Below, piece by piece: positions 1 to 9,180 of a stretch of 64,000 nucleotides of DNA. The stretch comes from Haladaptatus litoreus. Its GTDB lineage: Archaea > Halobacteriota > Halobacteria > Halobacteriales > Haladaptataceae. A model generated the notes under the pieces. That model saw only the letters and a list, made by a program, of their open reading frames with translations. It was not told the DNA's origin and searched no databases. Each line of letters begins with the position of its first letter. Within the stretch, counting starts at the first letter, position 1. Both the position numbers and the translations under genes were made by a program. Location of the stretch: NCBI RefSeq assembly GCF_900156425.1, contig NZ_FTNO01000003.1, positions 310,001-374,000 on the forward strand, in the 5' to 3' direction.

Positions 1-67
1 ACGGCCCTAACGCTTCTCACCAACAACGTCGAGTCGAGAGCGCATTATCAAGACGAATCTTCTTAGG

Positions 68-84
68 TTAGTATACTATACTAA
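68..84. promoter_or_regulatory. 17-bp dyad TTAGTA-N5-TACTAA before the first gene
   Basis: TTAGTATACTATACTAA is a palindrome around one central base. It ends 6 nt before the ATG at 91. Related 17-bp dyads recur at 528-544, 42034-42050 and 52670-52686. The position, overlapping where a leaderless haloarchaeal promoter would lie, suggests an operator. The cognate regulator is unknown. Confidence 0.5.
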
Positions 85-90
85 TCACCA

Positions 91-510
91 ATGCCCAACA
101 CAATCAAACGATCCGGCGATGGCTTGGCTCTCCAGGTCACAAAGCCTGCCCGAGCCGCTGGACTCGTCGAAGAGATTGACGAGGAAACCACCCGTCTTGC
201 CAGTACCCGCGTATTCGCATTTGACGGTCTCCTTCTTGTGGTCGACATCGATCGAATCACAGACGAGAATATCGTCGAACTCGCAACGTCAGCCGCACTC
301 GACACCGTCTCGATCCACCGCGTTGCAAACGCTTCATTCCAAATAGCGAGGAATGGTTATCAAGTCCAACTGCCGGGTGCTGCAGATGCAGGATTCCATG
401 TTGGTGATCGAGCGCCCTGCACACCAGCACCAAATCTGCTCGTGATTGCAGCAGAAGGATCCAAACGAGTGGCGGCAGATATAGTAATGATTCGAAAAGA
501 GCAGATCTGA
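91..510 (+). CDS. Hypothetical protein, 139 aa, between two dyads
   Basis: I do not recognise this protein. The ORF has an acidic haloarchaeal composition, is soluble (no membrane segment or signal peptide) and contains three cysteines or fewer. A hydrophobic stretch near residues 44-52 (FDGLLLVVD) looks like a beta strand. The C-terminal part is beta-rich with the motif LLVIAAEG. The ATG follows the dyad at 68-84 by 6 nt, so the mRNA would be nearly leaderless, and a related dyad lies 18 nt after the stop. The dyads on both sides suggest a locally regulated or autoregulated gene, or a small mobile unit. The coding call rests on ORF length, composition and the upstream site. Confidence 0.6.
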   Translation: MPNTIKRSGDGLALQVTKPARAAGLVEEIDEETTRLASTRVFAFDGLLLVVDIDRITDENIVELATSAALDTVSIHRVANASFQIARNGYQVQLPGAADAGFHVGDRAPCTPAPNLLVIAAEGSKRVAADIVMIRKEQI

Positions 511-527
511 GAGCGAACGTGCGTTAG

Positions 528-544
528 TTAGTATAATATGCTAA
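528..544. promoter_or_regulatory. Second dyad (TTAGTATAATATGCTAA)
   Basis: The site differs from the 68-84 dyad by four bases and is followed by the same CAC trinucleotide (CTAATCAC in both). It lies just after the stop codon at 510. It could regulate the decayed gene downstream or be one end of a small repeat-flanked unit. Confidence 0.4.
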
Positions 545-729
545 TCACGCCTCTTCGAGTACGTCATACAACAATCCCCGAAAGCACACCAGAGAAGAAA
601 TCCACTGGAGCAACTCGGAGGGAACTTCCGTACTCCTCTCGCGGTTGCACCAGCAAAAGAGCTTCCAGCGGTTAATCCCACGACAGATAACGCTCAGTGA
701 CCATCAAAGACAGATGGCACGAACGCTTA

Positions 730-930
730 CTCGTGGTGACGCTGATTCACGAGTAAGCACTCCTCCATTTCCATGTCGATAACGATGGCGAGCGAGCAAA
801 ACGCGAAATCGAGACCGAAGCGGTCGTGTTCGTCGTTGGCCAATACTTCGGGTTAGACACGAATAAGTCAGCGTTCTACCTCGCGGCTTGGAAGAAGAAG
901 GGTCGCAAGACGCTACAGCGGGCAAGGTAA
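730..930 (+). pseudogene. Remnant of a zinc-peptidase-like (ImmA/IrrE or ArdC-like) plasmid gene
   Basis: One frame reads LVVTLIHE, then TAA at 754-756, then ALLHFHV, acidic spacer, ERAKREIETEAVVFVVGQYF, GLDTNKSAFYLAAW, ending at a TAA at 928. From memory this matches the C-terminal half of ArdC/ImmA-type proteins common on haloarchaeal plasmids, where the HE motif continues to a second His and REVEAEAVAYVVGR follows. Here the codons around the HE motif look shortened by a small deletion that also creates the stop. No convincing N-terminal half is seen between 545 and 730. The family assignment is inferred and should be checked by profile search. Confidence 0.45.
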
Positions 931-1084
931 TCAATCCTCTTGACGAGAGGCGGGAGAAGGTTCCGAATTGAACACTTAGGCTGAAGATGTAGCGTGCAGG
1001 AATGTTAACCAACAAGAGAGACCAAATCATGTTCTGTTAATTAAGGCTGTAGTGCTATGCTCGCTTCATCGGACGAGTGTCAGA

Positions 1085-1101
1085 CCCCACCATTTCCACT
1101 A
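1085..1101 (-). repeat. ORB (minus orientation)
   Basis: On the minus strand it reads TAGTGGAAATGGTGGGG. It is the leftmost box of the array and opposed to those right of the AT-rich stretch. Confidence 0.6.
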
Positions 1102-1138
1102 ATCAAATGACAAGAGACACGATAGCGGCGACGACACT

Positions 1139-1165
1139 ACACCCTCCCCCCATCATTTCCAGTAA
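1139..1165 (-). repeat. ORB, left arm of a 27-bp perfect inverted repeat
   Basis: On the minus strand it begins TTACTGGAAATGATGGGG and continues GGAGGGTGT. It is identical over 27 bp to the plus-strand box at 1334-1360. The two face each other across the AT-rich segment. Confidence 0.8.
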
Positions 1166-1200
1166 TACGGTAAAAGAACGTGTTGGGGGGCAATTGCCAA

Positions 1201-1310
1201 GAAAATTTCACTAGAATATCTCTTCTAGTAATTTATTGCTTCTTGATGCTACGTACTAGTAAATGAAATACAGTAATAAAGGTTTCTACTAAATAAGACT
1301 GATTCTAGAC
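1201..1310. other. AT-rich candidate DNA unwinding element
   Basis: This is a strongly A+T-rich stretch with several TAGTAA/TACTA runs. It sits between the inverted ORBs at 1139-1165 and 1334-1360, which is the usual location of the duplex unwinding element in haloarchaeal origins. Confidence 0.6.
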
Positions 1311-1333
1311 CGACGCCATGTTTTTCCGTATCT

Positions 1334-1360
1334 TTACTGGAAATGATGGGGGGAGGGTGT
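1334..1360 (+). repeat. ORB, right arm of the 27-bp inverted repeat
   Basis: TTACTGGAAATGATGGGG followed by GGAGGGTGT, the exact inverse of 1139-1165. The flanking GTCTTTACTGG-like context recurs at 1405 and 2950. Confidence 0.8.
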
Positions 1361-1408
1361 CGAGAAAAGGCGACTCACCGCCTTCTACTGATTCTCTTGT
1401 TTCGGGTC

Positions 1409-1430
1409 TTTACTGGAAACGATGGGGTGT
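1409..1430 (+). repeat. ORB
   Basis: TTTACTGGAAACGATGGGG followed by TGT, the closest copy to the consensus in the window. Confidence 0.75.
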
Positions 1431-1450
1431 GTCGAGTTTATAAACCCGCG

Positions 1451-1470
1451 TTTACTGGAAATACTGGAAC
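1451..1470 (+). repeat. ORB-like box with duplicated TACTGGAA
   Basis: TTTACTGGAAATACTGGAAC lacks the terminal G-run. It repeats TACTGGAA twice, as does the box at 3095-3121. Confidence 0.5.
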
Positions 1471-1572
1471 CCTTTGGTCCACACTACGCGTTCCAACACA
1501 GCACGAATTTGCGGGAAGCGCCTCGAAGGGCGCTGTCGAACGCTATATCGCTGAACAGGAGGGCGACGACAA

Positions 1573-2856
<1,284 letters not shown>

Positions 2857-2861
2857 AAACG

Positions 2862-2899
<38 letters not shown>

Positions 2900-2905
2900 G
2901 CCGAT

Positions 2906-2925
2906 ATACTGGAAATGGTGGGGTG
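2906..2925 (+). repeat. ORB
   Basis: ATACTGGAAATGGTGGGGTG, the first box right of the TnpB element. Confidence 0.65.
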
Positions 2926-2951
2926 ACTCTCTGCCGTCATAGGTTCGAGTC

Positions 2952-2970
2952 TTTACTGGAAGTGACGGGG
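2952..2970 (+). repeat. ORB variant
   Basis: TTTACTGGAAGTGACGGGG, preceded by GAGTC as in the copies at 1334 and 1409. Confidence 0.65.
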
Positions 2971-3039
2971 TACGAGTATCAGCATGAATGTAGTGTGCCT
3001 CTCGCTACACCCGTTCAACACTGATTTCGAGAGAATCCA

Positions 3040-3059
3040 TTTAGTGGAAACGATGGGGG
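3040..3059 (+). repeat. ORB
   Basis: TTTAGTGGAAACGATGGGGG, about 105 bp before the orc1/cdc6 start. Confidence 0.7.
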
Positions 3060-3094
3060 CTACATGGGATAGCGGAATATACACCCTCGGGTGG

Positions 3095-3121
3095 TTATAC
3101 TGGAAATACTGGAAACGCCGG
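3095..3121 (+). repeat. ORB-like box with duplicated TACTGGAA, next to orc1/cdc6
   Basis: TATACTGGAAATACTGGAAA followed by CGCCGG. It is the same TACTGGAA-A-TACTGGAA doublet as at 1451, about 40 bp before the initiator gene, so it may also mediate autoregulation. Confidence 0.5.
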
Positions 3122-3162
3122 TCGAAACTATTATCTGGCATAATCGCTCATTCAATTGTATC

Positions 3163-4401
3163 ATGAGTCCACGGTTTCAACCGGATGATACGCTTTATAA
3201 ACGACGGAACACACTCAAAGTAGAGTACGTACCGAACGACATCGTCGGACGAGACAACGAAATCGAAGAGTACGAGGCCGCTCTACAGCCAATCATCAAC
3301 GGGGAATATCCCGACAACATCTTCATCTATGGCAAAACTGGCGTCGGGAAGACCGCGGTGACGAACTTCCTGCTTAACGAACTACAAGATTCCGCGGAAC
3401 ACTTCGAGGTCGATATCTCACTCGTTACCGTCAACTGTGACGGCCTCAGCACGAGCTATCAGGCTGCGATCAGCCTGATAAACAATCTTCGAGAACCCGA
3501 GCATCACATCGCCGAAACCGGCCATCCGCAGTCGAAAGTCTATCGTCTCCTTTGGAACGAACTCAACAAACTCTCTGGCACCGTTATCATCGTCCTCGAC
3601 GAAATCGACCACATTACGGACGACACATTTCTCTACCAAATCACGCGCGCAGACAACAACGGCTACATCGACAACATTCAGCTTGGTCTCATCGGCATCA
3701 GCAACGACTCGACGTTCCGGGAGCAACTCGACGCGAAGGTTCAGTCGTCACTCTGTGAAACCGAGATTTCGTTTCCACCGTACGGCACGGAAGAACTCCA
3801 GAAGGTTCTCGAACAGCGAGCCGAAATCGCGTTCCACGAAAATGCACTTGCAGACGGCGTGATTCCGCTCTGCGCCGCACTCGGTCGGCAGGATGGAGGT
3901 GACGCTCGAAGAGCAATCACGCTCCTTCGGAAAGCCGGTGATCTCGCTCGAACGGAGAACGCCGAGACCGTCACGACCGACCACGTCGAGCGTGCCCAAG
4001 AGAAACTCGAAGCACAGCAAAGCATGGACATCATGCGTGACCTCACGGAACACGAGCAACTCACGCTCTACGCCCTGACGACGCTCGCCGCCGAGAACGC
4101 CACCCCTGCTCGTTCACGCGTCGTTTACCAGCGCTACAAAAAACTGTGTGAGTTCCAAGGTCGAGACCCACGTACGGCTCGTCGGATGCGGAGCTTCCTC
4201 TCTGATTTCGAGATTCTCAATCTCACTCTCTCTCACATGGAGCACCGTGGCCAAGATGGTGGCACGTACCGCGAACACGAGATCAACCGCGATATTGCGA
4301 CCGTCGTAGACGCCCTCCAGACTATTATCGGTGAATTCGGTGCGCACCAAAGCATCGTCGAATATCTCCCCGACTCCGGTGAGGAGTTTACCGCAATGTG
4401 A
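3163..4401 (+). CDS. orc1/cdc6: Orc1/Cdc6 family replication initiator
   Basis: An AAA+ ATPase that binds ORBs and opens the origin. The Walker A motif is GKTGVGKT (residues 57-64) and Walker B is VLDEIDH (about 144-150). A sensor-type ISNDSTF follows, and a C-terminal winged-helix region carries the SRVVYQRYKKLCE segment typical of haloarchaeal Orc1/Cdc6. I start at ATG 3163 (MSPRFQPDD) because an upstream in-frame start would run the protein into the ORB at 3095-3121. At 412 aa it has normal length. It lies directly downstream of the ORB array, as expected for an initiator encoded beside its own origin. Confidence 0.93.
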   Translation: MSPRFQPDDTLYKRRNTLKVEYVPNDIVGRDNEIEEYEAALQPIINGEYPDNIFIYGKTGVGKTAVTNFLLNELQDSAEHFEVDISLVTVNCDGLSTSYQAAISLINNLREPEHHIAETGHPQSKVYRLLWNELNKLSGTVIIVLDEIDHITDDTFLYQITRADNNGYIDNIQLGLIGISNDSTFREQLDAKVQSSLCETEISFPPYGTEELQKVLEQRAEIAFHENALADGVIPLCAALGRQDGGDARRAITLLRKAGDLARTENAETVTTDHVERAQEKLEAQQSMDIMRDLTEHEQLTLYALTTLAAENATPARSRVVYQRYKKLCEFQGRDPRTARRMRSFLSDFEILNLTLSHMEHRGQDGGTYREHEINRDIATVVDALQTIIGEFGAHQSIVEYLPDSGEEFTAM

Positions 4402-4533
4402 ACGAGCCGCCCAACAGCCACCGAATTCCCTCTTTTTTCGAAATTGTCGTCTAAAAACCCGTGATAGTTGGAATCTGACTTAACCAACAGCACTAATCAC
4501 ATCCCTGTTTGTTGGTTAATAGGTCAACATCCG

Positions 4534-4851
4534 ATGTCGTACTCACCAACACCTCCTCGGGAACTCGACGACGGCCTCGTCGAACGACTTGCCGACCAAT
4601 CACCGGTACTGCTCCGTCATACCGCCCGATATGCTGAGGAACTCGCCGAATATCGAGAACGCGAAGCAAGACTGTCCGAACGGGACGACGATGAGAACCA
4701 CGAGGAACGACCAGACGACTTACCGGACGACGTTCCCTCAAAGGCAACAATTACTGTGAAAGAAATCAACGACAACCGCTACTACTGGCAATGGCGTGAA
4801 GGGGACAAAATCCGTTCTAAATACAAAGGGCCAGTCAATTCCAATGAGTAG
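4534..4851 (+). CDS. Small plasmid protein, DUF6788-like
   Basis: 105 aa from ATG 4534. The N-terminus (LDDGLVERLADQSP) is followed by a charged, probably helical middle region and a conserved C-terminus, KATITVKEINDNRYYWQW then REGDKIRSKYKGPV. As I recall, this ending marks a family (DUF6788) often found next to orc1/cdc6 or parA on haloarchaeal plasmids, with no established function. The beta-hairpin-like end with aromatic and basic residues could contact nucleic acid. An upstream in-frame start (4468) is possible but its N-terminal extension looks non-coding. Confidence 0.65.
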   Translation: MSYSPTPPRELDDGLVERLADQSPVLLRHTARYAEELAEYREREARLSERDDDENHEERPDDLPDDVPSKATITVKEINDNRYYWQWREGDKIRSKYKGPVNSNE

Positions 4852-5040
4852 GCAAAACGCTACGCCAGCAATCACATCGCAGTTAGTAAAATTCCGATAC
4901 AGACAGCAGATTGACTGAGGGAGGACGTGTGTAACGAAGAGCTCTGCTCCGAGAGCTGGAAAAATGGTCAAGCACCCTCATATGAGACTCTAATAGTAGC
5001 GATAGCACCAACTGGGAACTAACGCAGCTTTTCTAACTCA

Positions 5041-5435
5041 GCTACCTATTGTTCTTGAAAATTTGTTCTCAACGTCTCACTTTCCGTTTTAACTGTCGAG
5101 TAATTTGGGGCTGGATTATCTTTGGCAGTTACAATAGGTAACTCAACTACCTTTCCTACCTTACCTATTCTTACTACTTCAACTACCTCTTCTACTTCAG
5201 ACACGCTACCTACAGTCGATTAGATAGTTCTCGAACTTATTCTCTAGTTCACAACCCAGTCACCTGAGTTTTCTACAATAGGTGACTTAGGTAGTGTGCT
5301 TAAGATAGCTAAGCCACCTATTGTAACTTGACTACCTACTTTGGATATCTTTTTGTTCTCTCAGTGGGATGGCTCTCTCAACCGTCGAGGCGAGTAGATA
5401 CGATGCAATAGGTACCTATTCCAAACTAGGTGACT
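5041..5435. repeat. Centromere-like array of ACCTATTG/CAATAGGT repeats upstream of parA
   Basis: Between orc1/cdc6 and parA there is no gene but a dense set of repeats. CTACCTATTGT occurs near 5041 and CCACCTATTGT near 5314. The inverse ACAATAGGT occurs near 5134 and 5273, and GCAATAGGT near 5405. Further CTACCT, CTTACCTATTC and TAGGTGACT variants lie between, and a 14-bp perfect palindrome is at 5407-5420. Iterated sites directly before a ParA gene are typical of partition centromeres (parS-like) and parA autoregulation. The binding protein would be the partner encoded after parA. Confidence 0.6.
5407..5420. promoter_or_regulatory. 14-bp palindrome AATAGGTACCTATT before parA
   Basis: This perfect palindrome is made of two inverted copies of the AATAGGT repeat, 49 bp before the parA start codon. 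It is a likely operator that couples partition-protein binding to parA expression. Confidence 0.55.
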
Positions 5436-5469
5436 ATTGGAACTCCGTGGTTCGGCGGCTGAGTCCACA

Positions 5470-6342
5470 ATGACATCCAACGTAGACAACCCGCGTGCCG
5501 TGAGCGTGGTCATCTTGAAAGGTGGCGTCGGCAAATCAACGATTTCGATGAACCTCGCACGACAACTCACCGAATGCGGTCGTGTGCTGTTCGCAGACCT
5601 CGACCCGAATGGCCACGCCACCAACGGTCTCGGATTTGGTGAGGCCTATAGAGGCGACACGAATCTCGGCGATGTCATTCTCGACCAAGGGAGTGCGACT
5701 ACTACTGACCTGATTCAAGAAACCGAGTTCGGATTTGACCTCCTCCCGTCCTCGAACACGCTCGAAGATGCCGAGAAAGACCTCGCAGGCGCACTTCAGG
5801 GCTCCGCACGGGTTAAAACGAAAATCGTCGACCCACTGCTCGGAGACCGATACGACTACATCGTGTTCGACTGCCCGGCCTACCCCGGAATGCTCAACAA
5901 CAACGCGCTGGTCGCGTCGGGGAACGTGATGATTCCACTCGAACCCGGCTCCAGTTCCATCGGTGGCTACAAGCGAACGATGGAGCGACTTATCACTCCT
6001 TCCCAAGAGTACATCGACATCGACGTTCTCGCGCTCATCCCGAACAAACTTCGTGAGCGAATCGACCAACAAACTGAAGACCGCGAGTTGATTGAGAACC
6101 TGAACACTGCCGACGCAACGCAGGGGAAAATCCCAAACTTTGCGCGAATCACATCCGAGCAGTTCGATGCGATTGACAACGGTGAAATGCAACCACCGAA
6201 GCCCGGCATTCGATACAGTGCCTCCCTCTCTAAATCACTGAAAGAACAGCAACCACTGCTGGATTACGACCCCGAAAATAGCCAAATCGAGAACTTCGAG
6301 GAACTAGCGTCGATAGTCGTGAACGGTGGTGTCGATCGATGA
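5470..6342 (+). CDS. parA: ParA/Soj-type partition ATPase
   Basis: A 290-aa ParA/MinD-fold ATPase for plasmid segregation. It has the deviant Walker A motif KGGVGKST (17-24), DLDPNGHAT (Walker A' region) and FDCPAYPG (Walker B), all near normal spacing. I use ATG 5470; a TTG at 5437 would add 11 residues overlapping the repeat region. The gene follows a repeat array that looks like its centromere and overlaps the next gene by 4 nt (ATGA), implying translational coupling with its DNA-binding partner. The overall reading is intact. Confidence 0.9.
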   Translation: MTSNVDNPRAVSVVILKGGVGKSTISMNLARQLTECGRVLFADLDPNGHATNGLGFGEAYRGDTNLGDVILDQGSATTTDLIQETEFGFDLLPSSNTLEDAEKDLAGALQGSARVKTKIVDPLLGDRYDYIVFDCPAYPGMLNNNALVASGNVMIPLEPGSSSIGGYKRTMERLITPSQEYIDIDVLALIPNKLRERIDQQTEDRELIENLNTADATQGKIPNFARITSEQFDAIDNGEMQPPKPGIRYSASLSKSLKEQQPLLDYDPENSQIENFEELASIVVNGGVDR

Positions 6343-6755
6343 CTGACGCGAACCCATTCGACGACTTGAGCGAAGTCGAAAACGACGACTCAGGTCAGGA
6401 AACCTCCGAAACATCGACCGAATCCGCATCAAATCCGCTGGAGGAGCCTGCTCAATCGTCGGAGACAACTTCAACCCAGTCTACGCAGTTACCGGAATCA
6501 TCTCCAGACGAATCAACCACGATATCTGGCCCGTCTTTCGAATATTCGGAAGTTCGTCAGCGTCCCTTGTACGCTCGCGGTGAGACGTGGGACGAGTTGG
6601 AAGATGCTATTGGGATTACTGTTGTCCCCGAACTCCGGCGGCAAGGCATCCGAGATGAAGAGAAACGTGAAATCCACGACGCTGTTCTCACACTCGCCGT
6701 AGAAGAACCCGAGCGACTCGTCGAAATCATCGCCGAGCGACGGCAACAATCGTAG
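6339..6755 (+). CDS. ParA-associated protein (ParB-like partner), ends at an in-frame TAG
   Basis: 138 aa. The first 60 residues are low-complexity, rich in Ser, Thr and Glu, and probably disordered. The remainder (YARGETWDELEDAIGI, EIHDAVLTLAVEEPERLVEI) resembles the small proteins that follow parA in haloarchaeal plasmids, so it is the likely centromere-binding or adaptor partner. The start overlaps parA by 4 nt. The stop at 6753-6755 is TAG and the same frame stays open for another 212 codons with coding-like sequence (see next entry). Either this is a complete short gene followed by a second one, or a longer gene was broken by one nonsense change. Confidence 0.65.
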   Translation: MTDANPFDDLSEVENDDSGQETSETSTESASNPLEEPAQSSETTSTQSTQLPESSPDESTTISGPSFEYSEVRQRPLYARGETWDELEDAIGITVVPELRRQGIRDEEKREIHDAVLTLAVEEPERLVEIIAERRQQS

Positions 6756-7394
6756 CGGGAGATTTCAAAAGCGGCTACGGCGAAGGCGAACCAACTCGAA
6801 GCTGAGCTCGAAGACGATGGCGAATCGTCGAACACCGCTGGCCTGCCGGGTGACGTCGATCCGGCTACGTCCCCGCTGGATCTGTACGCAAACTGCTCGC
6901 CGTATCAAGTGAAAAAGCGGCTCGTGGACGAAAAGAACAAAAAGAACTCGTGGCGTGCGGTGACGGCCGCCCGGCGATGGGACGAGTTCACTACAAGCCG
7001 GAAATACGGCTCGGGCATCTTCTGGACGCGGGCAGATTTGAAGGAAGCAACCACTGCCATCGATGGCGAGAAACCGCACGGGACGACGATCACTCGCGTG
7101 TGGGACGCGCTCGTCGAACTCGGTGGGTCGGACGTGGTGAAGAAAGAACGTCGAGTGAGCCAGAAGCAGGAGAAAGTTAAGATCGTGGCAATGGACATGG
7201 CCACAGCAGATGGGCTGAACGAGATGCGGTATCACGAGTTCGATCTACTTGAGGATGGCACGGTCACGGGTGTGACTCAACATTCCCGTGATGACTTGTT
7301 GAATAGGGCCGCGTTCGTGTGTTCGAGGGCGTCTCTGTATAGGCCAGCTATCGGTCTAGGAGCCGTGCGGGTCTGCCGATTCGTTATCAGTTAG
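6756..7394 (+). pseudogene. In-frame continuation downstream of the TAG; probable cut-off half of the ParA partner
   Basis: Right after the TAG the frame reads REISKAATAKANQLEAELED, an acidic linker, then a well-formed domain (SPYQVKKRLVDEKNKKNSW, RAVTAARRWDEFTTSRKYGSG, TRADLKEATTAIDGEKPHG) that looks like a DNA-binding helix-turn-helix unit. No ATG is available before this domain; the first alternative start is GTG 6909. The last 25 or so residues before the stop at 7394 (SRASLYRPAIGLGAVRVCR) do not look conserved, so the 3' end may also be truncated near 7290. I read it as the C-terminal half of a nonsense-split gene. Independent initiation at GTG 6909 is the alternative. Confidence 0.45.
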
Positions 7395-7671
7395 GAGTCT
7401 GCGATTTGCTCGTTGTTCTCATTGAGGGTTCTTGCGACCGATACAGTAGACGAGACTAACAGCTTCAATGCATAGTGGAGTGATAGTCAGAAAGTAAGGA
7501 CGTATCGAATACGCTTTCAACCAGATCTTCTTATCAGACGACCATCCGAACAACGGCCTCGACTGAGTCTCCCGCTAACTAATCAACACGAGGAAAACGA
7601 ACCAGTCGTTCATCTCCAGTCTCCCGATCCGTTTGGTCGTCATTTGTCGAGTCTGGGAGCGCCTCAATGGG

Positions 7672-7992
7672 CTACGCGGGTGGGTCAGCATCAGCACCAA
7701 ACCCACTCCCATACGCCTCAACAACTTCTGTAACAGTAACTTCGTACGCGTCGTACCACTCAGTCCACCGCTGTTTTGCCTGCTTGTGGTCCGAATCCGC
7801 TCCAAATGACCCCAGTGCATCCAGTGACTTCCAGTAGTAGATGACGAGAACCTCCTCACTCTCTTGGGCGTTCCACGTGCGTTTACCGAGATACCCGTCT
7901 GTGTCTTCGGCAGTCGCTTGTATCGCGTCGTTCAATTTGTGAAACTCCTCATCGTACTCTCCCGGATCAAGGCGAAACGTGACAAGATACAT
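7672..7992 (-). CDS. Antibiotic-biosynthesis-monooxygenase (ABM) fold protein
   Basis: 106 aa, the usual length of a single-domain dimeric alpha+beta barrel of the ABM/heme-degrading superfamily. The N-terminus MYLVTFRLDPGEYDEEFHKL, the GYLGKRTWN turn and the VLVIYYWKSLDAL strand-helix unit match that fold in my reading. Substrate cannot be inferred. It starts 22 nt after the stop of the Lrp/TrkA-C regulator upstream on the same strand, so the two may share a transcript. Confidence 0.65.
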   Translation of the reverse strand: MYLVTFRLDPGEYDEEFHKLNDAIQATAEDTDGYLGKRTWNAQESEEVLVIYYWKSLDALGSFGADSDHKQAKQRWTEWYDAYEVTVTEVVEAYGSGFGADADPPA

Positions 7993-8014
7993 TATTCCTT
8001 ACTCACTCATTCGG

Positions 8015-8758
8015 TTAGTCTCCAGTAAACACTTCAAGCGTCTCTTCAGTAACGCCAGATCGCGAATGAACCGTGACAAAATCGTCCTCTTTGATGAGCG
8101 TCTCTCCCGTTGGCGTAATAGTTCCCTCTTCGCGGTTAATTCGGACGACCAGTACGTCGGAGGGTACAAGCCCCTCCTCGTTTGCTTCTTGGAGCGTTTT
8201 CCCAGCGATTGGCGCTTTTTCTCTAACAATAACTTCAACGACATCGGCGTCGCCAGCAAGTCCCGCAACACCAGTAACCGGTGAAGCCAATTCTTCATCA
8301 CGGGGGGCGAATGAGGCGTAGGGACGAAAATACTCCCGATGGATCAGATCCTCGTCGTCGATCTCGATACCGAGTGACGTAATTCCCTGTGCGATTCGTG
8401 TGAGATCGTCGGTGTCCGACCCAACGACCGTAATCCGGAGATCACCTTTGCCGGACATGATCTCTCGAACGTTTATCACGCCAGGAACATCGAGGACACG
8501 TTGGGCCATTTCCTCTCGGTCACGAGACCCCGTACTGCAGACGTAATGGTTCGTGAGCCGTCCGCCAACCTTCTGATAATCAATATCAGTATGATATCCT
8601 CGGATTACGCCCGCTTCTTCAAGTCGGCGAATTCGATTCCGCACGGTCGGTGCTGAGACGTCGACTTTCTCCGCGATATCGGGAGCAGACGTATGACGGG
8701 CTTCTTGTGACAGATAATACAGGATTCGTTCGTCGATGGTATCGATCTGAAGGGACAT
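8015..8758 (-). CDS. Lrp/AsnC-type regulator with TrkA-C (RCK_C) domain
   Basis: 247 aa. Residues 1-60 form an Lrp-type winged helix (IDERILYYLSQEARHTSAPD, IAEKVDVSAPTVRNRIRRL). About 65-150 is a RAM-like region (VPGVINVREIMSGKGDLRI). About 165-247 is a TrkA-C ligand domain (APIAGKTLQEANEEG, ITPTGETLIKEDDFVTVHSR). TrkA-C domains bind nucleotides in potassium channels and transporters, so the protein probably couples a small-ligand signal to transcription. It is divergent from the UspA-TrkA-TrkH cluster, and a 25-bp dyad (8909-8933) lies between. A paralogue is encoded at 19471-20247. Confidence 0.85.
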   Translation of the reverse strand: MSLQIDTIDERILYYLSQEARHTSAPDIAEKVDVSAPTVRNRIRRLEEAGVIRGYHTDIDYQKVGGRLTNHYVCSTGSRDREEMAQRVLDVPGVINVREIMSGKGDLRITVVGSDTDDLTRIAQGITSLGIEIDDEDLIHREYFRPYASFAPRDEELASPVTGVAGLAGDADVVEVIVREKAPIAGKTLQEANEEGLVPSDVLVVRINREEGTITPTGETLIKEDDFVTVHSRSGVTEETLEVFTGD

Positions 8759-8908
8759 ATTTATAGTAACAGATTGACTCCGTATCGCCTTTTAAGTTAT
8801 CACTAGTCGTCTGATTGATTTCTAGTCTCTTCTCCAATCTTAGCAAGATTTTGACCGCCGGAATCCTCGTCATATCCGCAGTAGAGTTCTTAACACGCGG
8901 TACAAACG

Positions 8909-8933
8909 ATTAGAAGACATATCATCTTCTAAT
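8909..8933. promoter_or_regulatory. Dyad ATTAGAAGA-N7-TCTTCTAAT in the divergent promoter region
   Basis: The arms are perfect 9-bp inverses with spacer CATATCA. It lies between the Lrp/TrkA-C gene (start 8758, minus) and the UspA/TrkAH cluster (plus). It is the best candidate operator for the adjacent Lrp-type dimer. Confidence 0.5.
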
Positions 8934-8989
8934 TATTGAATCGTTCGTAAAAACGGTGGATATTTATCTTTTCGTAATATCCTACCTAT

Positions 8990-9178
8990 ATGGCCGTACT
9001 GTTCACGCTCACTGCACCGTCAATTGGGACGGGCTCACGAATTAGACCGGAGAGCGCACCCGTCCGCCAGTGTGCTTCTGTCATCGTGAATCTGTTTGAA
9101 CTGTATTCATGGCGGGTTTCATCTGGTTCGCTTCGTGAGCCGGACGATCGCTATGCTTCCGAAACGATGGTGATGTGA
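8990..9178 (+). CDS. Possible small leader ORF, 62 aa
   Basis: An AT-rich TATA-like stretch (TATTTATC) lies about 30 nt upstream, and the stop codon is 2 nt before the next ATG at 9181. I see no recognisable domain, and composition is only weakly coding-like. It could be a short leader gene or simply 5' untranslated sequence of the zinc-ribbon/UspA operon. Confidence 0.25.
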   Translation: MAVLFTLTAPSIGTGSRIRPESAPVRQCASVIVNLFELYSWRVSSGSLREPDDRYASETMVM

Positions 9179-9180
9179 AT

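Noticed and set aside
68-84. Identification of the TTAGTA dyad as a TrmB-type (TACT-N7-8-GAGTA) sugar-regulon site
   Set aside because: Arm sequence and spacing do not fit the TrmB motif, and no sugar genes are near.
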